From Candidatus Bathyarchaeota archaeon (GTDB lineage Archaea; Thermoproteota; CALKCG01; B24), in contig JAGTQM010000007.1 of assembly GCA_018396755.1 (NCBI GenBank), positions 1 through 64,000 on the forward strand: DNA of 64,000 nucleotides, in the 5' to 3' direction. Position 1 is the first letter of the stretch. Each line of letters begins with the position of its first letter. Below are positions 26,806-35,507 of the stretch, in pieces. A program made the position numbers and the translations under genes. Under the pieces are notes generated by a model. It was given only the letters and a program-made list of their open reading frames with translations. It did not search any database and had not been told where the DNA came from.

Positions 26806-29800
26806 CTACTCCACCTCACAAACTGGACAGCTACTAGTCGGCTTAACCCCAACTTCTAGAACCTGCTCTTTCTTACTACCATACCTATAGACGGTCACAC
26901 CCTTGCAACCGAGCCTATGAGCCAGTAGAAAAGCCCTTCTAACAGCTTCAGGTGGAACATCTTGTTTTAGATTTATGGTTTTTGAAACGGCATTATCCGT
27001 AAACTCCTGGAAGGCTGCTTGAACCTTAACATGCCAGTCTACATCCACCTCTAAAGCCGTTACAAAGGTTTTTTTAACGTCTTCTGGGATCCCTTGGATA
27101 TTTAGAAGAGAGCCAGACTTAGATATTTCAGCTATCAACTCATCGTTATAGAGTTTCTTTTCTCTAAGAACTTCTTCAAGAACTTGATTTACTTCAAAAA
27201 GTTTCACACCTCCAAGCACAGTTCTAGAATATGCTAGAGCAAAGTTAGGCTCTATACCACTTGAAGTCCCAGCTATTAAACTTATGGTACCTGTTGGAGC
27301 TATAGTTGTTGTCGTAGCGTTTCTAATACCATGCTTTCTAATTAGACCTCTAACCTCATCCCAGTTTAAATGGAGGTGTTTCACTTCTCCCTCAGCTTCA
27401 AAGGGCATTCTAGGAGCTTCAGAATCGTAGATCGACCCCTTGAACGCGGGAAACGGCCCTCTGCTTTCAGCGAGTTCTATTGAAGCAAGCTTACTATGGT
27501 AGTTTATATACTCCATAATCCTCCTAGCGAGAGCCACGGCTTCCTCCGAATCATACGGTATTCCAAGTCTGAAGAGCATATTAGCCCACCCCATGACACC
27601 CAATCCTATTTTACGGGTTTTAAGAGTTGCTTTCTCGATCTCATCTACTGGAAAGCTATTCGCATCTATCACATTATCTAAAAAGTGGACGGCAACCTTA
27701 ACGATTTTCCCAAGTTTTCTCCAGTCGACATCCCACCTACCGTTCTCATTCTTTACCATCAGTTCCAGATTTATAGAACCCAGGTTACATGATTCGTAAG
27801 GCAATAGAGGCTGTTCTCCGCAATCAAGTGATATGAAACCATTTGTTATAAAGGATTTAGTTATTGGCTCTGTTAGATCATAGACCTCTCTTTTTCCCAA
27901 ATATTCCACTTTTACTATTTTGTCTAGAAATGTATTTCTATAATATCTTCTTAATTTAAGATACCTTATTTTTTCTTTATATTTTTCGCCAATAAAACCT
28001 ATCTTATCTAAAAACTCTTGAATGCTGGTCTGACTAATATTTAGTTCAAAACAACCTCCGTCAACTACATATTCTTTCATTTTACCATTTTTAGTTAGAT
28101 ATTTAAATCCATTTCTTGATTTCCTTGAACGGTCATAAATTTTAGAACTGATTCCAAGGTTAAGTAAAATAAGTTGAACTTCTTTTAGAAGCTCTTTAGA
28201 TTTAGAAGTTAACCTTACATAAAAGTTTTTATTTGATTCATGAAATCCAATTGTTCCATCAGTGCTAAATAAACCTTGTAAGAATCCTATTACGGTTTCT
28301 TTAGGAGCGGTAAAAATACTTTCTGGTACAATCTTTTCTCCAGCTTTTACAGATTTTACTCCAAACTTTTTGAAAAAGTCAACAAAGTATTTTGAGTGAT
28401 AAGAAAGATGATAAACACCATTTTCTCTTTTAATTTCTCTTATTTCACGGTTATACCACTTATTCAATATTTTTTTGAAATATTCTAAAATTTCCCTTTC
28501 ATCTTCTGAAAAAGTGAAGCCAACTCTACAATTCTCCCCATCCCTAAGCCAACCGTCAGCGACCAGCCAGCCTAAAACTTGACCTAACTCTTTACACCAT
28601 TTAGTTGGAAAATTGAATCTATAGAGCCTCCCATTTCCTCCTTTAAACTCGTTAATGATTTTAAACGGTAAATCGTAGTTCTCATTAAATTTCCCTTCAC
28701 CAGACTGAATTAGAGCATAGTGTTTACCTGGGACTAAATCCTTTACTTTAACCCATCCTTCATTTGTTAAAATTCTATGGTCTGATGTCGCCTCCAATTC
28801 ATATCCTGATTTTGTTTCAATTTTATAAACATCCTTAACCCCGGTTGGAAAGGCTCTGGAAATTTCATAAAAACTGACGCCATTTTGAGCCTTCTGCATT
28901 AGAAGCGATTTTCCATTTAGATATTTTACTTCTATGGGTACTCTGTTATCAACAGCTATCCTTATTCCACCATTTGAATAATTCTTCACTATTTCTTCCA
29001 TCCTCATTAAACCGAATTCAGTTGGGATTAAAGTACCCCTTGTAACACAGGGGTTTGTAGCTTCTATTGACCCAAGTTGCGGGGTTGGATTATGCTTGTT
29101 GACCGTATCTATGAATACTAACCCTGGGTCTCCGGTTCTCCAAGCATTATAGACCATTAGGTCGAATAGGTATCTGGCATTGATCTTCTGAGCTGTTTTA
29201 TCCGTTCTAGGGTTTATGAGTTCAAACTCTAGATTCTTTTCAACAGCTTCCATAAACTCATCTGTCACCGCAACGGATATGTTGAAGTTTCTTAGAGCAC
29301 CCTCCTCGCTCTTCGCGTATATAAAGTCGATTATATCCGGGTGATTTATCCTCAGAATACCCATATTGGCTCCACGACGTTTCCCACCCTGTTTAATAAC
29401 TTCAGTAGCCATATCGTAAACACGCATAAAGCTTACTGGGCCAGATGCAACACCACTCGTAGATTTGACAATATCGCCTTTAGGTCTAAGCCTTGAGAAG
29501 CTAAATCCAGTGCCTCCACCGCTTTTGTGAATCAATGCTGTGTTTTTCAGGGATTCAAATATGCTTTCTATTGAGTCTTCTATTGGGAGGACGAAGCATG
29601 CTGAAAGTTGGCCTAAAGGTGCGTTTGCATTCATAAGGGTTGGAGAATTTGGTAGGAAATACCGGTTAGCCATAACTTGGAAGAAAACATCAATAACGTT
29701 TTCATAAAGGTCATTCCACCGTTCTTTTAATATCGATAGTAGTTTTTCAAATTCAACCTTCATCTTACCTTCTTTACCAAGTTTGTTGTATAGCTTCTTC

Positions 29801-30366
29801 ATCATATCGAGTTCGTAGCTTGATAGTTCGATACTAGGTCTGTATTGAAAGTCGCAAACCTGCATTATTGGTTGTCTACCATTTTTATCATAGACATCGC
29901 TCCAGTAGAAGGCATCTACGAGTCCAATATATCTTGCAACTCTCATAAGCATCTGCCTAGGTGTTTCGCATACTTCGCCTTTTTCATTTTTCATAAGGTA
30001 GCGGCTTTTCAATACGGTAATGGCATTAACCGTGAGCTTCATATCGTCTACAACTCCAAGCATACGTTTAAATTCTCTAATTTCAGAACGCTTACGTCTA
30101 TAGAGTATGTATGCTTTAGCAACTTCATAAAGTCCATGCTTAACCAACGTTTCTTCAACGGCGTTCTGAATCTGTTCAACGTGTGGAGTATATTCTAAGC
30201 CAAACTTATCATCAAGAACTTTAACTACCTCATCTCCGAGCTTTTCGGCAAAAGCTCTATCCTCTAAACCTGATGCTTTAAACGCCTTCCAAATAGCTTC
30301 AATAATACGATTCTTGTCAAAATCGACTATGCGACCGTCTCTTTTAATAACTTTTAAGGGAGGCAA
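26806..30366 (-). CDS. nrdJ: AdoCbl-dependent ribonucleotide reductase NrdJ with intein
   Basis: 1186 codons from TTG 30366; 777 residues remain after removing a 409-residue intein. An ATP cone occupies about residues 5-90. The active-site Cys of the first half lies in [15 protein letters not shown]. The radical-site signature [21 protein letters not shown] is split by the intein between P439 and the Cys. The C-terminal CPVC is the redox shuttle pair. It reduces ribonucleotides using a thiyl radical generated by adenosylcobalamin. cobA follows directly, linking enzyme and cofactor supply. Confidence 0.95.
   Translation of the reverse strand: [1186 protein letters not shown]
26809..26817 (-). 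promoter_or_regulatory. Shine-Dalgarno deciding the cobA ACG start
   Basis: GAGGTGGAG in the last codons of nrdJ is six bases before the ACG at 26802. No ATG, GTG or TTG occurs in frame between the nrdJ stop and the Walker A motif. Confidence 0.5.
27823..29049 (-). other. Intein with LAGLIDADG endonuclease inside NrdJ
   Basis: Codons 440-848. Block A starts [20 protein letters not shown], block B is [22 protein letters not shown] with the TxxH His, and blocks C and E are [14 protein letters not shown] and [13 protein letters not shown] (two LAGLIDADG helices). Block F is VYDLTEP and block G is [11 protein letters not shown] followed by Cys. The intein ends in Leu-Asp, where His-Asn is usual. 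Its DNA is visibly more A+T-rich than the exteins, as expected for an acquired element. Confidence 0.93.
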
Positions 30367-30443
30367 GTTTACATCAAATCGATACTTGAATTAAGAAAAT
30401 ATTAAATCTATAGGTTGAAAAACCATAAGATCGTATGTTGATC

Positions 30444-30455
30444 ATCACTAGTGAT
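30444..30455. promoter_or_regulatory. 12-bp palindrome upstream of nrdJ
   Basis: ATCACTAGTGAT is a perfect palindrome about 80 bases before the nrdJ start in a 245-base intergenic space. It may be an operator; no regulator can be assigned. Confidence 0.3.
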
Positions 30456-30611
30456 TGCGAATGAGGAAAGAATATTTAGGATTTTTCAAAAAGATAATTC
30501 TACTTTCCATTGTAGACATGACCGTAGTGCTATGATAGCGTTTGATAAAAAGATATGTATAAAGTGTTACTTTAAATGCCGCTCAATCGCCTCTAAAAAG
30601 GCGATATATGG

Positions 30612-31322
30612 TTAAGAGCAGTAAGCTTTCTCGAAGTTTAAGCCGATACTTTTCTCAACCTCGTAAACAAGTCTAGCTACTACAATCCAAGCATTTAAAG
30701 ACTTAGGATAGATCGCATAGCATGAGTCGAATAGCTTCATGGTTTCCTCTTTAAATTCTCCATGGGGGAAGCAACCAATAACTGCCATGACCGCTTTCAC
30801 ATCGGTTAAGCTTGAAACTATGCTATGCAATGGTTTTAGAGAGCCTCCACTTGAAAAACCAATTACCATGTCTGGCTTAAGCTCGTTCTTTAAATCGGCT
30901 AAAGAGCCCTTCCGAAGCGTTATAAGCGCTTTATTCTTAGGTGGGACTCTTCCTGTTTTGAAAAGTTGCTCAATTAAGCTTTTAAACCGCATGTAGTTAC
31001 GTGGTAGTCTAACCTCTGGATCAAATTCTAAAATCGAGTCTTGAACAGTATGGACGTAAACTCTTAGAAGCCCTTCTTCGCTTAAGGGAGTTTCTAAAGC
31101 ATTTAGAAGAGAGAAATGCACTATATCAGGTCTACCGCGTTTATGAGCATCCTTCAAATATCTCATAGCTCTATGGTGGTAAGACCTATCTAGAAGAAGC
31201 TCACCTGGGCTTAAGTTTCTCTCATAAGCATCGCGTCTTACCTCAGGATACCTCCATAAAGCTTCAGGTATGGTTTCTAAAGCCGATTCAGCTAACACTA
31301 GTATTAATCGATTCAAACACAC
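30612..31322 (-). CDS. nep1: Nep1 (Emg1) 16S rRNA pseudouridine N1-methyltransferase
   Basis: 236 residues of a SPOUT-fold methyltransferase. LLLDRSYHHRAMRYLKDAHK and RGRPDIVHFSLLNALETPL are Nep1 hallmarks, followed by a C-terminal trefoil-knot region (VIGCFPHGEFKEE). It methylates a hypermodified pseudouridine in small-subunit rRNA and aids ribosome assembly. An ATCGCC/GGCGAT hairpin with a T-rich loop on the sense strand lies just past the stop and may aid termination. Confidence 0.93.
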   Translation of the reverse strand: MCLNRLILVLAESALETIPEALWRYPEVRRDAYERNLSPGELLLDRSYHHRAMRYLKDAHKRGRPDIVHFSLLNALETPLSEEGLLRVYVHTVQDSILEFDPEVRLPRNYMRFKSLIEQLFKTGRVPPKNKALITLRKGSLADLKNELKPDMVIGFSSGGSLKPLHSIVSSLTDVKAVMAVIGCFPHGEFKEETMKLFDSCYAIYPKSLNAWIVVARLVYEVEKSIGLNFEKAYCS

Positions 31323-31419
31323 ATCTTAAGCGGGGAGGAAGCTTTTTAAGTTTTCAAGTAAAGTCTCATAGTAAAAGACTATAGTTATATTCTCATAAAT
31401 CGATATTTAAGACGGAAGA

Positions 31420-31773
31420 ATGAAGGACAATATTAGGCGGATAGCTATGGAACGTATGGAGATTCTACTCGAGAAGGCTATTCAAATTCACGAAAAAGAG
31501 CCTAAACTTGCCCAGAGATACGTTGAACTGGCACGTCACATAGGTATGAAGGCACGCGTTAGAATACCACGTAAATATAGGAGGCTTATATGCAGAAGTT
31601 GTAAACAGTTTATACATCCCGGTTGCACGTTAAGGGTTAGAGTTAAATCTGGAGGCGTTAAACATATAACATTTACATGCCTAAGATGCGGACAAATAGT
31701 TAGAGTGCCCGTTGAAAAAAGACGGGTGGATAGAGCTGCTTCATCATCCAAACAGCGCACTCAATCCTTCTAA
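31420..31773 (+). CDS. rnp4: RNase P protein component 4 (Rpp21/Rnp4)
   Basis: 117 residues: a helical N-terminus ([31 protein letters not shown] shortened here as the helix pair) and a zinc ribbon with CRSC and CLRC pairs. It belongs to the tRNA 5'-processing RNase P holoenzyme. Its last 30 bases overlap the 3' end of the convergent L12 gene. Confidence 0.92.
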   Translation: MKDNIRRIAMERMEILLEKAIQIHEKEPKLAQRYVELARHIGMKARVRIPRKYRRLICRSCKQFIHPGCTLRVRVKSGGVKHITFTCLRCGQIVRVPVEKRRVDRAASSSKQRTQSF

Positions 31774-32064
31774 AGCCTCCTCTTCCTTCTTCTCCTCAGC
31801 CTTCTCCTCTTTCTCTTCTTCCTTCTTCTCCTCCTTTGCTACTACAGCCCCAGCTGTAGGTGTCACTGCAACAGGCATAGCAGGCATGGCTACAACGTTC
31901 TTTAAAACCTCCTCAAGGTTTATCTCTGAAAGAGCAGCTAGAAGAGCCTTTACTTTAACTTCTTCAGGTTCTATGTTGGCTGCCTTTAAAACCCTTTTTA
32001 TGTTTTCCTCGCTTATTTTCTGTCCGGCATGATGGAGGAGGAGGGTTGCATATATACACTCCAT
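31744..32064 (-). CDS. rpl12: Ribosomal stalk protein L12 (P1)
   Basis: 106 residues: a helical dimerisation domain ([20 protein letters not shown]), an Ala-rich hinge, and the charged tail ending in [11 protein letters not shown], which recruits GTPase factors. It is the last gene of the secE-nusG-L11-L1-L10-L12 operon and follows L10 by 28 bases. Confidence 0.95.
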   Translation of the reverse strand: MECIYATLLLHHAGQKISEENIKRVLKAANIEPEEVKVKALLAALSEINLEEVLKNVVAMPAMPVAVTPTAGAVVAKEEKKEEEKEEKAEEKKEEEALEGLSALFG

Positions 32065-32092
32065 TTCACATCAACCTCCAGTTTAATTTTTT

Positions 32093-33040
32093 CTAACCGA
32101 ATAGAGATGCCAAACCAATTTCTTCCTCTTCCTTCTTCTCATCTTTAGTAAGTTCTTCCTTTTCAACTTTCCGCTTTTCAGATTTTTCAGCTTTAGACGT
32201 TAAAGAACCTATTGCCGACGTTTCAAGCAGGGCTTTATGAATGAGCAATGGAAGCGTCTCAGGAGTTAAATACTCAATGCTTAGTGCTAGTATTAGGGAA
32301 GTATTGTAACATTCAGCAAGAATTGTAGGTAGAGTTTCAGGAGTGAAGTACTTCAATGCTAAAGCCATTTTGAAGGCGTTTCCCCAAGCCTTTAAAAGCT
32401 CATTCTTGTATGATTCTACGTCGAGTTTAAGTGCTTCTATGGGATAAATTAAACCGTCGCTGTATACGACCTTAAGATTTAAGCCTATTTTAACTGGTTT
32501 TATACCAAGCTTAGCCAGTACGGAGGCAAGCTTATCAGATATTACATCGCCCTTTCTAGCAACAACTGTTGTTTTACCTATCCAAACACTTCCTGAAACT
32601 ATTCTAGCAGGTAGTCCTACTTCGTTAAACTCGCTAACCAACGGTCCAGGAGGCAGCCCGGTATTACCTTCTTGGACAACTATATCTTCAGGAGCAATGT
32701 CACCTGGTCTAGCGAAGCTTGGAATTTTAGCTTCATCTAACATTTTAGCGAGTTTAAATGGGTCTTCCTTCGTAAATACTAGGATGTTTTGACCTTCGAG
32801 ATATTTAAACAAGGCATCGCTTCCTTTAAATTCCCCATTCTCCATAAGCTCTTTCAAAGCAATTTCGACGAGTATATTCTTAGAAACTTTAAGTAAAGCT
32901 ATATCTCGAAGTTTTCTACGCATCTCATGAAGCTGATTAGCTTTAACCTTGTAGAGGTTTGCAAGCCCTACCGTAGGATATTCTTCGAAAAGCATCTTAA
33001 GGTCTTTAACAGCCTCTCTTTTATCGACCTGCTTAGGCAT
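32093..33040 (-). CDS. rpl10: Ribosomal protein L10 (P0 stalk base)
   Basis: 315 residues: L10 domain at the N-terminus (VGLANLYKVKANQLHEMRRKL), the archaeal insertion domain, spine helices for L12 dimers (EYLTPETLPLLIHKAL and the related KYFTPETLPTILAE), and the same charged tail as L12 (EEEIGLASLFG). It anchors the GTPase stalk to 23S rRNA. It lies 4 bases after L1. Confidence 0.95.
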   Translation of the reverse strand: MPKQVDKREAVKDLKMLFEEYPTVGLANLYKVKANQLHEMRRKLRDIALLKVSKNILVEIALKELMENGEFKGSDALFKYLEGQNILVFTKEDPFKLAKMLDEAKIPSFARPGDIAPEDIVVQEGNTGLPPGPLVSEFNEVGLPARIVSGSVWIGKTTVVARKGDVISDKLASVLAKLGIKPVKIGLNLKVVYSDGLIYPIEALKLDVESYKNELLKAWGNAFKMALALKYFTPETLPTILAECYNTSLILALSIEYLTPETLPLLIHKALLETSAIGSLTSKAEKSEKRKVEKEELTKDEKKEEEEIGLASLFG

Positions 33041-33044
33041 TATA

Positions 33045-33701
33045 TCACCTCTTAATCGTAAGCCTGAAGCTGGGAGTCATCGTGCCTTTTAGATAAACGC
33101 TTTGAATGTTTGTTAAACCCTTAGGCAGTTTTCCAATAATCCAATTTAAAGTAGCTTGAACGTTTTCAACTATCCGTTCAGCGTCCATGTCTTGCGTACC
33201 AACTCTAAGCTGAATCAACGGTTGATTTCTAACCCTTATATTAACTATTCTTTTAGACTTTTCAATAGCATTAGCTATATCCAACGTTGGTGGAATAGGC
33301 GTAGGCATTTTACCTCTTGGCCCTAGATAGACGCCCCACGTCCTACCTACGAGAGGCATTAAAGCTGCTTCAGATAAAAATACATCGTAGTTTTTAGCTA
33401 TTTTCTTAGCCTGCCTTTTATCACCAGCCAATTTTACGAGTTCATCTCTATCTAGTATGAGATCTACTTTAAAGTCTCTAGCTTTCATATAGAGTTCACC
33501 CGTAGCAAATAGGCAGACTTTCATAGGCTTATTAGGTGGATTTGGAAGCTCTAGTGTACCTGTGATTCTGTTCTCAGGTTTACGCAGGTCGAGATCCCTA
33601 AGATTTACAATAAGCTCTATAGATTGGGTAAAGTCTCTTCCTTCGCAGTTTTTCTTAATTTTATCAACGACTTCAACAATATCTTTAAATTCGAAGCTCA
33701 A
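33045..33701 (-). CDS. rpl1: Ribosomal protein L1
   Basis: 218 residues match archaeal L1 (RNFTQS-like start, GTLELPNPPNKPMKVCLFA, AALMPLVGRTWGVYLGPRGKMP). It forms the mobile L1 stalk and in several archaea represses its own operon by binding the leader RNA. I did not find a convincing mimic site here. The start appears to be TTG. It lies between L11 and L10. Confidence 0.94.
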   Translation of the reverse strand: MSFEFKDIVEVVDKIKKNCEGRDFTQSIELIVNLRDLDLRKPENRITGTLELPNPPNKPMKVCLFATGELYMKARDFKVDLILDRDELVKLAGDKRQAKKIAKNYDVFLSEAALMPLVGRTWGVYLGPRGKMPTPIPPTLDIANAIEKSKRIVNIRVRNQPLIQLRVGTQDMDAERIVENVQATLNWIIGKLPKGLTNIQSVYLKGTMTPSFRLTIKR

Positions 33702-33780
33702 ACTTCATCAGCCTATAGGTTCAACCATTGAGAAAACGTCGTAGGAGAAAAACTTTTCTATTGAACTCTCCATAATGAAG

Positions 33781-34269
33781 TCAATCTTCACCTATTACGT
33801 CATCATAAACTCCTTTGTCTACTTCTTCTATGACTTCCTTAGGATTCTTACCATCTACTTTAACGCCTATGCTTACACAGGTGCCTAGAACCTCTTTCAC
33901 AGCGCTTTTAAGACTTTTAGCTAAACTCTTTGGTCTTCTAATTTTAGCTATTTTAACTATAGAGTCGAAGTTTAATTCTCCGATGAATTCGGAGCCAGTC
34001 TTACCAGAGCCTTTTTCCGATTCAAGTTCTCTTAGTATGAGCGCAGCAGTCGTTGGAATACCTACCTCCACTTCAAATGCTTTAGTTTCAATGTCGACTA
34101 TGATTTTCACAGGAACCCTCATCCCAGCATATCCTTTCGTAGCTTCATTGATCTTGTTGACTATAGCTGGTACGTTTACTCCTAAGGGTCCTAAAGCAGG
34201 ACCTATTGGTGGACCAGCTGTAGCTTCACCGCCTTTAACTAAAATGTCTACTACTTTCTTCTCGCCTAA
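33781..34269 (-). CDS. rpl11: Ribosomal protein L11, apparent UUA start
   Basis: The tracked ORF (34122) begins mid-protein. The frame extends upstream through VVDILVKGGEATAGPPIGP and ALGPLGVNVPAIVNKI, the universally conserved L11 N-terminus. Between the nusG stop (34272) and this region there is no ATG, GTG or TTG in frame. The codon at the place of Met in the family (xGEKKVVDI) is TTA, 34269-34267, 7 bases after GGAGGTG. From it L11 has 162 residues, the normal archaeal length. L11 binds the GTPase centre of 23S rRNA. Confidence 0.92.
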   Translation of the reverse strand, partial: LGEKKVVDILVKGGEATAGPPIGPALGPLGVNVPAIVNKINEATKGYAGMRVPVKIIVDIETKAFEVEVGIPTTAALILRELESEKGSGKTGSEFIGELNFDSIVKIAKIRRPKSLAKSLKSAVKEVLGTCVSIGVKVDGKNPKEVIEEVDKGVYDDVIGED

Positions 34270-34271
34270 AG

Positions 34272-34739
34272 TTACGCACCTCCTTCGATTTTTCTCAAAT
34301 ACTCAGCATATATGGTTATCGGGAATGGGGAGGCGGACTCCAACAATTCTAGGGTCACTTCGCTTTTCTGCCTATCAACTGCTACAACCCGACCCTTCAT
34401 AGATTTAAACGGTCCTCCTATGATTTCCACAAGATCCCCAGTTTTCAAAGACTCTATTACAGGTTTTACTACTAAATATTTGTCTATCTCTGAAGGATCT
34501 ATGAAACTTGAAGATCTTCCTCTAGAGTGTCGAATACCTTGGAGAAGCTCATCTACTAGAATCGGGTCTTCAGTTTCAACGAATATATAGCCTTTTACAT
34601 CTTTAACCCATATTGCGGCTTTAATAGCAGTTGTATATGGTTCACCTTTAGCTTTAACTCTTCGTTCAAACATTTCCAAAACCTGCTTTTCCTGACCTAT
34701 CATTGTCTTAATAGCGTAAATTTTCGACTGTTTTTTCAT
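34272..34739 (-). CDS. spt5: Transcription elongation factor Spt5 (NusG)
   Basis: 155 residues: NGN domain (IYAIKTMIGQEKQVLEMF, WVKDVKGYIFVE) and a KOW domain (LKTGDLVEIIGGPFKSMKGRV). It clamps RNA polymerase with Spt4 and increases processivity. It follows secE, with GGAGGTT just before the ATG. Confidence 0.96.
   Translation of the reverse strand: MKKQSKIYAIKTMIGQEKQVLEMFERRVKAKGEPYTTAIKAAIWVKDVKGYIFVETEDPILVDELLQGIRHSRGRSSSFIDPSEIDKYLVVKPVIESLKTGDLVEIIGGPFKSMKGRVVAVDRQKSEVTLELLESASPFPITIYAEYLRKIEGGA
34277..34283 (-). promoter_or_regulatory. Shine-Dalgarno deciding the rpl11 UUA start
   Basis: GGAGGTG overlaps the last codons of nusG and stands 7 bases before TTA 34269. Its position would be ideal for initiation at that codon and nowhere else in frame. 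Confidence 0.6.
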
Positions 34740-34751
34740 AGGTTAACCTCC

Positions 34752-34925
34752 TTAGCCGACTACTGCAAGTAATGAAGCTATAAGACGTACGATGAATCCC
34801 ACAATGCCAATAGCACCTACGCTTATAACGGATATTTTCACGGATAGCCAAAATTCCCTTCTACTCGGTTTAACAGATAGCTTAAGCATTCTCAAACAGG
34901 ATTTAGTGAAAGAAGCTAACCCCAT
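34752..34925 (-). CDS. secE: Preprotein translocase subunit SecE (Sec61 gamma)
   Basis: A 57-residue ORF, too short for the supplied track. It reads MGLASFTKSCLRMLKLSVKP, then SRREFWLSVKISV and one membrane helix. The amphipathic helix plus single transmembrane segment fit Sec61 gamma, and its position directly upstream of nusG is the standard archaeal arrangement. Confidence 0.92.
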   Translation of the reverse strand: MGLASFTKSCLRMLKLSVKPSRREFWLSVKISVISVGAIGIVGFIVRLIASLLAVVG

Positions 34926-35152
34926 AAGATCAACATTTAGAGTTAATTGATTAAAGATAAAGGTTTCTTTTGACTACCCGACAGCGATTAGACTTCTTTC
35001 AGCGTTATTCTGTATCTCCGTATGTTTTGCACGCCTTCAAGCGTTATGTCGAATTCCACTCCAACGGTATGCATAGTCGTCTAGCTGAGGCTGTATCTGT
35101 CGTAGTTAGATCAAATCGTAGAGTAGTGTGAGTCGAAGGTAGATGGAGCAGC

Positions 35153-35507
35153 TCATATTGTTTCAAGTTCTATTGGTGTTTTCCCTGGGTTTCAAGCCTT
35201 CTGGTGTAAACACTATGTTCCAAGTATCTATTTCGGGTTTGCCTATGATGAATTGTACATCCTCCCTTAGATTTTCTGCATCCTCTAAGACGACCTCGCC
35301 TGACACTTCAACCCCTTGAAAAACATGCGGGTTATGCGGTATCCGACAATCTTAAGCCTACCTTCTTTGTCAGCTGTCCTAATCTCGTAGGCTCTTTCTG
35401 AGGGTGTGAAGGAGTCGATTCCATCGGAAAGAGCTTTAGATATGACAGCCCTGCTTGCCTCAGTATCTACAAGTGCCTTAATTTTTAAGCGCTTGTTTAG
35501 GCTTCAT
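35153..35507 (-). pseudogene. Retropepsin-like aspartyl protease, broken
   Basis: Pieces in three frames reconstruct an archaeal retropepsin-like protein: KALVDTEASRAVISKALSDG and ERAYEIRTADKEGRLKIVGY, then QGVEVSGEVVLEDAENLRED and FIIGKPEIDTWNIVFTPEG, then KTPIELETI. At least three single-base shifts are needed to join them from ATG 35507. The catalytic D-T-G triad reads D-T-E, so the gene was probably inactive even before the frameshifts. A further short minus-strand coding-like piece (VGVEFDITLEGVQNIRRYR) lies at 34988-35074. Confidence 0.65.

Noticed and set aside
30436-30460. Possible C box (GTGATGA) on the minus strand before nrdJ
   Set aside because: No D box nearby; the sequence is better explained as part of the ATCACTAGTGAT palindrome.
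31712-32032. Plus-strand ORF rich in Ser/Phe opposite L12
   Set aside because: It is the antisense of the charged L12 tail and Ala-rich hinge; low-complexity shadow, not a gene.
33815-34402. 195-codon plus-strand ORF
   Set aside because: Lies opposite L11 and the end of nusG; both are certain genes, so this is a shadow.
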